From: Spongiibacteraceae bacterium | Lineage (GTDB): Bacteria; Pseudomonadota; Gammaproteobacteria; Pseudomonadales; PIVM01 | Assembly (NCBI GenBank): GCA_030618505.1 | Contig: JAUXDF010000073.1 | Location: 1-10,577 of the forward strand | Direction of reading: 5' to 3' | DNA: 10,577 nucleotides | Shown: positions 6,281 through 10,577 of the stretch, piece after piece | Layout of the letters: each line of letters starts with the position of its first letter | How positions within the stretch are numbered: the stretch's first letter is position 1 | The notes under the pieces: model-generated | What the model saw: only the letters and a program-made list of their open reading frames with translations | Told to the model about the DNA's origin: nothing | Databases searched by the model: none | Made by a program: the position numbers and the translations under genes

Positions 6281-7429
6281 TTAATTGGAAAAATAGACTC
6301 CTCCCAATATGCTGGTATTGTTCGCTCCGGTGACGGAAGGACAGTTTCCAGGTAGTTTCAAGAGAGTTTGTCGTGCCAGCCAGGCAAAGGCAATGGCTTC
6401 GACTCGCTCGGCTTTGATGCCTAGAGTATCGGTTAAGCACACCTGGCGAGGTGCCAGTGCTTGGGTGAGTAATGTGCATAAATGCTGGTTATAAGCGCCG
6501 CCACCACAGATATAGACGCTTTTGGTTGATGGTGCGGTGTCGATGATGGCTTGGCTAATGGTGCGTGCGCTAAGCATGGCAAGAGTGGCTTGCACATCAG
6601 CGGCTGGTATATCTTCATGGATGTCATTAAGCGTTGACTCAAGCCAATGCAGATTAAATTGTTCCCGTCCGGTACTTTTAGGGGCTGGTGCTGAAAAGTA
6701 GGGCAGGCTAAGCAGCTGATTTAATAATACCTGATGGACGGTGCCTGCTTTGGACCAGTCGCCATTTTTGTCATAGGCCTGATTTTTGTGCTTCATTATC
6801 CAGCTATCAAGCAAGACATTGCCTGGACCAGTATCAAACCCGCTGATGGTTTTTTCCAGTTTGCTTTTTTGTGGTCTGCCTTCTAAAAAGGTGATATTAG
6901 CCATGCCACCAATATTGACTATGGCTCGATCCTCTCCGCTGTCATTATGATTATCACCAAACACTGCTGCATGAAAGGGCGGTACTAGTGGTGCGCCTTG
7001 CCCGCCGGCGGCGATGTCTCTTCGTCTGAAATCGGCGACGGTGGTGATCTTGGTGAGCTCTGCAATGGTATTCGGGTCGCCAATCTGGATGGTGTAGCTG
7101 TCTGTCAGTTCTGGTTCGTGGCGAAGGGTTTGGCCGTGACTGCCAATAGCGGTGATCTGCTGGGGCGAAAGCCCACTGTCTTTCAAAAGTGACTGGATTG
7201 ATTGGGCAATAAGTCTGGCGAGCTGGCGGTCCATTCTGGCGGCTAAATCCAGCTCATTGTTGCTGGTGCCCTGCAGAGTAAGCAGCTGTCTGCGAATCTG
7301 TTCGGGAATGGGGTCACTGCGATAGGCAAGGTCAGCCGTTTGATTGCCGCTGAAATCAACCACAACCACATCGATAGCATCCATGCTGGTACCGGACATT
7401 ACACCAATGTACAGCTCTGCTTCGGCCAT
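6281..7429 (-). CDS. anmK: Anhydro-N-acetylmuramic acid kinase
   Basis: AnmK hydrolyses and phosphorylates 1,6-anhydro-MurNAc with ATP to MurNAc-6-phosphate, returning murein turnover products to metabolism in the cytoplasm. The 382 residues are slightly more than the 369 of E. coli. Motifs in order: ATP-binding GVMSGTSMDAID (9-20), GSHGQT (96-101), QIGDP (115-119), ADFRRRDIAAGGQGAPLVP (132-150), NIGGMANIT (172-180) and GFDTGPGN (197-204), whose Asp199 corresponds to the catalytic Asp182 of E. coli AnmK. Residues that matter are all present. The start at the ATG ending at 7429 puts the phosphate loop close to the N terminus as expected; the ribosome site is weak. It lies 15 bases after the M23 peptidase gene and is surely cotranscribed, perhaps translationally coupled. 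The pairing is logical: the peptidase opens murein, and turnover then yields anhydro-muropeptides. Confidence 0.96.
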   Translation of the reverse strand: MAEAELYIGVMSGTSMDAIDVVVVDFSGNQTADLAYRSDPIPEQIRRQLLTLQGTSNNELDLAARMDRQLARLIAQSIQSLLKDSGLSPQQITAIGSHGQTLRHEPELTDSYTIQIGDPNTIAELTKITTVADFRRRDIAAGGQGAPLVPPFHAAVFGDNHNDSGEDRAIVNIGGMANITFLEGRPQKSKLEKTISGFDTGPGNVLLDSWIMKHKNQAYDKNGDWSKAGTVHQVLLNQLLSLPYFSAPAPKSTGREQFNLHWLESTLNDIHEDIPAADVQATLAMLSARTISQAIIDTAPSTKSVYICGGGAYNQHLCTLLTQALAPRQVCLTDTLGIKAERVEAIAFAWLARQTLLKLPGNCPSVTGANNTSILGGVYFSN

Positions 7430-7444
7430 CGTCAGTCTGCTTTG

Positions 7445-8800
7445 TTATTGAATGATCGTGCCAGTGTCTAGCATGGCTAGCTGGGTAGCTCGTGTATAGC
7501 TGGCCAGTTGCAGCTGCAAACCACGGATTTGGGTCGCAAAACGCTGCTTTTCCACCTTGGCTATAGATTTGGCTTTGGGTAATTTTTTCAAAATAGTGCG
7601 TGGGTTTCTGTGTACGCCATTCACCAGGAATTCATAATGAAGGTGCGGGCCGGTGGCATAGCCGGTTGAACCTACGGTTCCAATAATTTGTCGTTGCTTG
7701 ACCTTTTGGCCACGCTTGACGTGACGTTTGTTCAAGTGCAGGTACCTTGTGATGTACTGCTGGCCGTGCTGAATAAAGACATAATTACCATTGGCGCGGT
7801 TATACCCTGCTTTGACAACACGACCATCGCCAGCGGAAAAAATAGGCGTGCCTCGCGGGGCTGCGTAATCTACCCCTCGGTGGGCGCGAACACTTTTATG
7901 GATAGGATGTTTGCGTCTAAGGTTAAAGCCAGAGCTTACCCGGGTAAAATCCAGTGGAGCCCTTAAAAAGGCTTTGCGCATACTGATGCCATCGGGGGTG
8001 TAATAGCCGATATCGCCGTTTTCATATTCATAACGAAAGGCGGTGTATTGCTCGCCTTGATTGATATATTGAGTCGCAAGAACGGCGCCATTGCCGATCT
8101 TCTCGCCGTCCAGGTAATGCTCTTCATAGAGTACGTTAAATGTGTCGCCCTTGCGTGGGTCATAGATAAAGTCGATAACACCACCAAAAACATTAGCCAT
8201 CTCCATAATGACGCTGTGCGGCAGTCCAGCTTCCTGCCCAGCGAGGAATAAGGAGTTGTCGATAGAGGCGCGTCTGAATTTTAAGCGTATTTCAGGGGCT
8301 ATAGTAATGTGCTCAACAATATATTTGCCGTCAGCTTGCTGTTCAAACAGGGTGCTTTGCAGTCGGGACTTGGTAAAACGAAGTGCTTTGAGCTGATCGT
8401 CTTTATCAATTTGAAAGTGAAGTGTTTGACCGGGAAAGATTCGCGTTAGGGCTTTTGCCTCAGTAGTGGAATGTGTTAGCTGATAAAGTTGCTGTGCAGA
8501 GAGTTTGGCACGTTTGAAAATGTTGGACAGGCTGTCACCCTGTTTAACTGTGATATTTTTCCAGGCCAAACTGGCTGTTTGGCCGACAATTTCCGTTTCG
8601 TTTATTTCTTCATCTATAAGGCTGGGTGTCAGAGAAACGGTCAAAGGTAGCTGTGTTCGTTTTGCTGCCACTTCGGGTGAGGGTAGCAGCAAGGCGGTTG
8701 TCGCACATGCCATTAATAAAAAGCTGGCAAGCAATACCTGCCAGCGAGGAAAGGCGCTTAGCATTTGGCGTAAAATTGATTTTGAATCAGTGTTCTTCAT
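7445..8800 (-). CDS. Murein DD-endopeptidase, MepM/ShyA-type M23 family
   Basis: This 451-residue periplasmic zinc peptidase resembles E. coli MepM and Vibrio ShyA (430-440 residues), which cut cross-links so that new strands can be inserted. Order: basic N terminus, membrane anchor or uncleaved signal (about 21-41), a LysM/OapA-like murein-binding module (ITVKQGDSLSNIFKRAKLS, 83-101), a second N-terminal domain (about 165-265) that covers the active site in ShyA, and the M23 domain (about 280-405). Zinc ligands are His307 and Asp311 (HRGVD) and His388 (HLH, 386-388); His355 (RYLHL) and His386 are the other catalytic histidines. After the M23 domain is a basic, Ala/Gln-rich tail. LMAC at 29-32 resembles a lipobox but has Met at -2, so I favour a membrane anchor. 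It is the first gene of an operon with anmK, behind an extended -10 promoter. Confidence 0.93.
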   Translation of the reverse strand: MKNTDSKSILRQMLSAFPRWQVLLASFLLMACATTALLLPSPEVAAKRTQLPLTVSLTPSLIDEEINETEIVGQTASLAWKNITVKQGDSLSNIFKRAKLSAQQLYQLTHSTTEAKALTRIFPGQTLHFQIDKDDQLKALRFTKSRLQSTLFEQQADGKYIVEHITIAPEIRLKFRRASIDNSLFLAGQEAGLPHSVIMEMANVFGGVIDFIYDPRKGDTFNVLYEEHYLDGEKIGNGAVLATQYINQGEQYTAFRYEYENGDIGYYTPDGISMRKAFLRAPLDFTRVSSGFNLRRKHPIHKSVRAHRGVDYAAPRGTPIFSAGDGRVVKAGYNRANGNYVFIQHGQQYITRYLHLNKRHVKRGQKVKQRQIIGTVGSTGYATGPHLHYEFLVNGVHRNPRTILKKLPKAKSIAKVEKQRFATQIRGLQLQLASYTRATQLAMLDTGTIIQ

Positions 8801-8845
8801 AAGATACTTGCAGTTAAAGTGTTAAATTCAGTGCAACCCAATGGA

Positions 8846-8854
8846 ATTATAACA
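8846..8854 (-). promoter_or_regulatory. Extended -10 promoter of the M23 peptidase-anmK operon
   Basis: On the minus strand the sequence reads TGTTATAAT, an exact extended -10 element (TGnTATAAT). Transcription would start near 8839 and give a leader of about 39 bases. No -35 match is present (CATACC at 17 bases), as is common when the TG extension is there. Two direct copies of TTACCCCA lie directly upstream. Confidence 0.6.
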
Positions 8855-8872
8855 AAAATTGCGGTTTAGGTA

Positions 8873-8896
8873 TGGGGTAATTCAAATTTGGGGTAA
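8873..8896 (-). repeat. Paired direct repeat TTACCCCA upstream of the M23 promoter
   Basis: On the minus strand TTACCCCA occurs at 8896-8889 and again at 8880-8873, 16 bases start to start, about one and a half helical turns. Relative to the predicted start near 8839, the copies lie at about -34 to -41 and -50 to -57, where an activator would touch RNA polymerase. The rest of the 284-base divergent region up to tyrS (8897-9084) holds several short inverted repeats, such as CGAAC (8926-8930) with GTTCG (8941-8945), and three GCGATC or GATCGC copies (8945, 8970, 9037). I see no convincing tyrS promoter or small gene there. Confidence 0.4.
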
Positions 8897-9084
8897 AACC
8901 CGACAAGTGTGATTTTGTAAATAATCGAACTTGGTGTAAGGTTCGCGATCTTCTCGCTAAGAGTGGCTTGCGATCGATAGTTCTGTCAAGTTATCGGCCG
9001 TATAGATGGTGTTTGTGTGAAGTGACAGTCGCGACAGATCGCTAATTGTTCACATTTTAGGTAGATGAAGGGTTATTTAAAACT

Positions 9085-10389
9085 ATGGTTTCTGAGCAGT
9101 GCAGTTTATTGGTGGATCTTGAGCAAAGGGGCATGATTGCGCAACAAACCGGCGATGGAGAGTTGGCTGGGCACCTTAGTGGGGGTGTTCGCACGGTCTA
9201 TTGTGGTTTTGACCCTACCGCCGACAGCCTGCATATTGGTAGTCTGGTGCCGTTATTGGCCTTAAAGCGCTTTCAAATGGCAGGGCATAAACCAATAGCT
9301 TTGGTGGGAGGGGCGACGGGATTAATTGGTGATCCTTCCTTTAAGGTGCAGGAAAGGAAGCTTAATACGCCGGATATTGTGGCTGATTGGGTGGGAAAAA
9401 TTAAAAGTCAGGTGAGCCAATTTATTGATTTTGACTGCGGCGAGAATTCTGCTGTGGTGGTGAATAACCTTGAATGGGTTGGTGAGATGGATGTGCTGAC
9501 GTTTTTGAGGGATGTTGGCAAGCACTTCTCTGTGAGTTCGATGATTCAAAAAGAGTCAGTAAAACAGCGGCTTGAGCGAGAAGGGGCGGGCATCTCGTAT
9601 ACCGAATTTACCTATATGATTTTGCAATCCTATGATTTTGCGGAATTGAACAAGCGTTATGACTGTACAGTTCAGCTTGGCGGTAGTGATCAGTTTGGCA
9701 ATATAGTCGGTGGTATTGATCTGACGCGTCGGCTTAACCGCCAGCAAGTGTTTGGTCTGACCCTTCCTCTAGTAACCAAGGCTGATGGTCAGAAATTTGG
9801 CAAGACCGAGTCGGGCACTATTTGGCTGGATAGTAAAAAAACCTCACAGTATGCCTTTTACCAGTTTTGGATAAATACCGCCGATGCCGATGTGTATAAG
9901 TTTCTGCGTTATTTCACCTTTTTGTCTCCAGAGGAAATAGCGAAAATAGAAAAGGCCGATCAGCAAAGGGAGGGGCGCCCCCATGCGCAGAATATATTGG
10001 CTCGAGAGGTGACCAGACTAATACATGGCGAGCAAGGCCTTGAGGCTGCAATCAGAATTTCCGAGGCGATGTTTAGTGGTGAGCTAAGCGCGTTGTCGCA
10101 AAGTGATCTAGAGCAACTTAAGCTAGATGGTTTGCCGACTAAAACGCTAAAGCGTGAAGACCTTGGTGGGCCGTTGACTCAATTGCTCACTGAGTGCGGG
10201 TTGGTTAATAGCGGTAAGCAGGTAAAAGATGCGCTTGCTCGCCAGGCCGTGCTGATCAATGGCGATCCCAAGTCATCAGAGGATAATATGAAGCTGGAGG
10301 AATGTTTTGCGGTAGATAAGGCGATGCACCAGAATTTTTATATCGTAAAGCTTGGTAAGAAAAAATATTGCCTTTTAGTTATTGAGTGA
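9085..10389 (+). CDS. tyrS: Tyrosyl-tRNA synthetase
   Basis: TyrS activates tyrosine with ATP and loads it on tRNA-Tyr. The 434 residues and overall sequence match the E. coli type (424 residues). The class I catalytic domain holds GFDPTADSLHIGS (41-53), where the HIGH signature (50-53) reads HIGS; GGATGLIGDPS (75-85); the tyrosine and tRNA contact region YDFAELNKRYDCTVQLGGSD (183-202), with GGSDQFGN in place of E. coli GGSDQWGN; and KFGKT (237-241) as the KMSKS loop. An S4-like RNA-binding domain fills about 364-430. The ATG at 9085 follows AAGGG (9068-9072) at 12 bases, slightly long; Met17 would cut into the N-terminal helix and is unlikely. It is divergent from the M23 gene and ends 110 bases before a strong rRNA-type promoter. 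No T-box leader is visible. Confidence 0.96.
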   Translation: MVSEQCSLLVDLEQRGMIAQQTGDGELAGHLSGGVRTVYCGFDPTADSLHIGSLVPLLALKRFQMAGHKPIALVGGATGLIGDPSFKVQERKLNTPDIVADWVGKIKSQVSQFIDFDCGENSAVVVNNLEWVGEMDVLTFLRDVGKHFSVSSMIQKESVKQRLEREGAGISYTEFTYMILQSYDFAELNKRYDCTVQLGGSDQFGNIVGGIDLTRRLNRQQVFGLTLPLVTKADGQKFGKTESGTIWLDSKKTSQYAFYQFWINTADADVYKFLRYFTFLSPEEIAKIEKADQQREGRPHAQNILAREVTRLIHGEQGLEAAIRISEAMFSGELSALSQSDLEQLKLDGLPTKTLKREDLGGPLTQLLTECGLVNSGKQVKDALARQAVLINGDPKSSEDNMKLEECFAVDKAMHQNFYIVKLGKKKYCLLVIE

Positions 10390-10462
10390 AAGCGCTCGTG
10401 TAGCAAGCGTGTATGTAGAGTTTTTACTATTGAGCCCGAGTGTTTTGTACGTGAATTGAGCG

Positions 10463-10536
10463 ATCTAAAAAAGTAAAAGAAATAGTTTCAAGTGGTGTGT
10501 TGACACTGTGCGAGTTCTCCCTATAATGCGCGCTCC
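10463..10536 (+). promoter_or_regulatory. Strong rRNA-type (rrn P1-like) promoter
   Basis: TTGACA (10500-10505) and TATAAT (10522-10527) are exact consensus hexamers with a 16-base spacer, as in rrn P1 promoters. They are followed by the GC-rich discriminator GCGCGCTCC (10528-10536), the hallmark of promoters controlled by ppGpp and by the initiating nucleotide level. A-rich tracts at about 10466-10483 look like an UP element for the RNA polymerase alpha subunit, though a little further upstream than usual. Transcription should start near 10534. The 110 bases between tyrS and the -35 box hold no gene and no clear terminator. The tyrS-rrn order is known in related genomes, so a 16S rRNA gene is expected just beyond the window. 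Confidence 0.87.
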
Positions 10537-10577
10537 TGTTGAGGCAGGACAAGCAAGTGAAGGATGTCGTTTTTAAG
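10534..10577 (+). other. Probable start of the rRNA operon leader
   Basis: This is the untranslated region directly after the strong promoter. It contains GTGAAGGATGTC, which resembles a ribosome site followed by ATG (10563-10565), but the short reading that follows runs out of the window and I do not call it a gene. No boxA antitermination element is seen in these 44 bases; it would be expected further on. Confidence 0.45.

Noticed and set aside
7688..8396. Overlapping plus-strand reading frames opposite the M23 peptidase gene
   Set aside because: They are shadows of a conserved coding strand, with no ribosome sites and implausible composition.
8703..8714. Lipobox in the M23 peptidase (LMAC)
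   Set aside because: Met at the -2 position is not typical, and the hydrophobic stretch continues after the Cys to about residue 40, which fits a membrane anchor better.
8801..9084. T-box leader or small RNA gene ahead of tyrS
   Set aside because: There are several short inverted repeats, but no T-box sequence, no antiterminator and no terminator with a T run; T-boxes are also essentially absent from Gammaproteobacteria.
10390..10430. Intrinsic terminator after tyrS
   Set aside because: The only pairing (CGCT with AGCG, four bases) is too short and its T run follows about a dozen bases later.

Overview
The window looks like an ordinary chromosomal segment of a gammaproteobacterium, probably marine and of the Cellvibrionales/Spongiibacteraceae type or a relative of the pseudomonads. 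This rests on the E. coli-like TyrS and ErpA, on the gammaproteobacterial DUF6776-like protein, and on a gene order (argC, DUF6776-like, bactofilin, erpA, anmK, M23 peptidase, tyrS, then an rRNA-type promoter) that I recall from Pseudomonas chromosomes. Base composition and codon use look even throughout. I see no transposase, integrase, phage gene, CRISPR array or tRNA. The genus is an inference.

Left third (1-3266, minus strand): a ClC-family chloride protein with a C-terminal CBS pair, then hemJ (haem synthesis), then a divergent thiD homologue (thiamine pyrimidine kinase fold). All three are read leftwards with gaps of 59 and 80 bases. A long near-perfect palindrome with a second hairpin inside it (1-70) lies just past the end of thiD. 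A 191-base divergent region separates the ClC gene from argC.

Middle (3458-6198, plus strand): argC (arginine biosynthesis), a single-pass membrane protein with a coiled coil, and a bactofilin form a tight operon with gaps of 19 and 4 bases. erpA (Fe-S cluster insertion) follows after 120 bases with its own possible promoter. A terminator-like hairpin sits between erpA and the convergent anmK.

Right third: a MepM/ShyA-type M23 endopeptidase and anmK form a two-gene minus-strand operon 15 bases apart. This couples opening of the murein mesh to recycling of anhydroMurNAc. The peptidase has a good extended -10 promoter. Divergent from it is tyrS, followed 110 bases later by a near-consensus strong promoter with a GC-rich discriminator, as expected for the P1 promoter of an rRNA operon starting just beyond the window.

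Most of the window is conserved housekeeping. I did not find a clearly new multi-gene system. The points most worth checking are: the ThiD homologue, which has lost its catalytic Cys and other active-site residues; the ClC protein, which has channel-like substitutions; the palindrome at 1-70; the paired repeats upstream of the M23 promoter; and the co-location of a bactofilin, a membrane coiled-coil protein and a murein endopeptidase.
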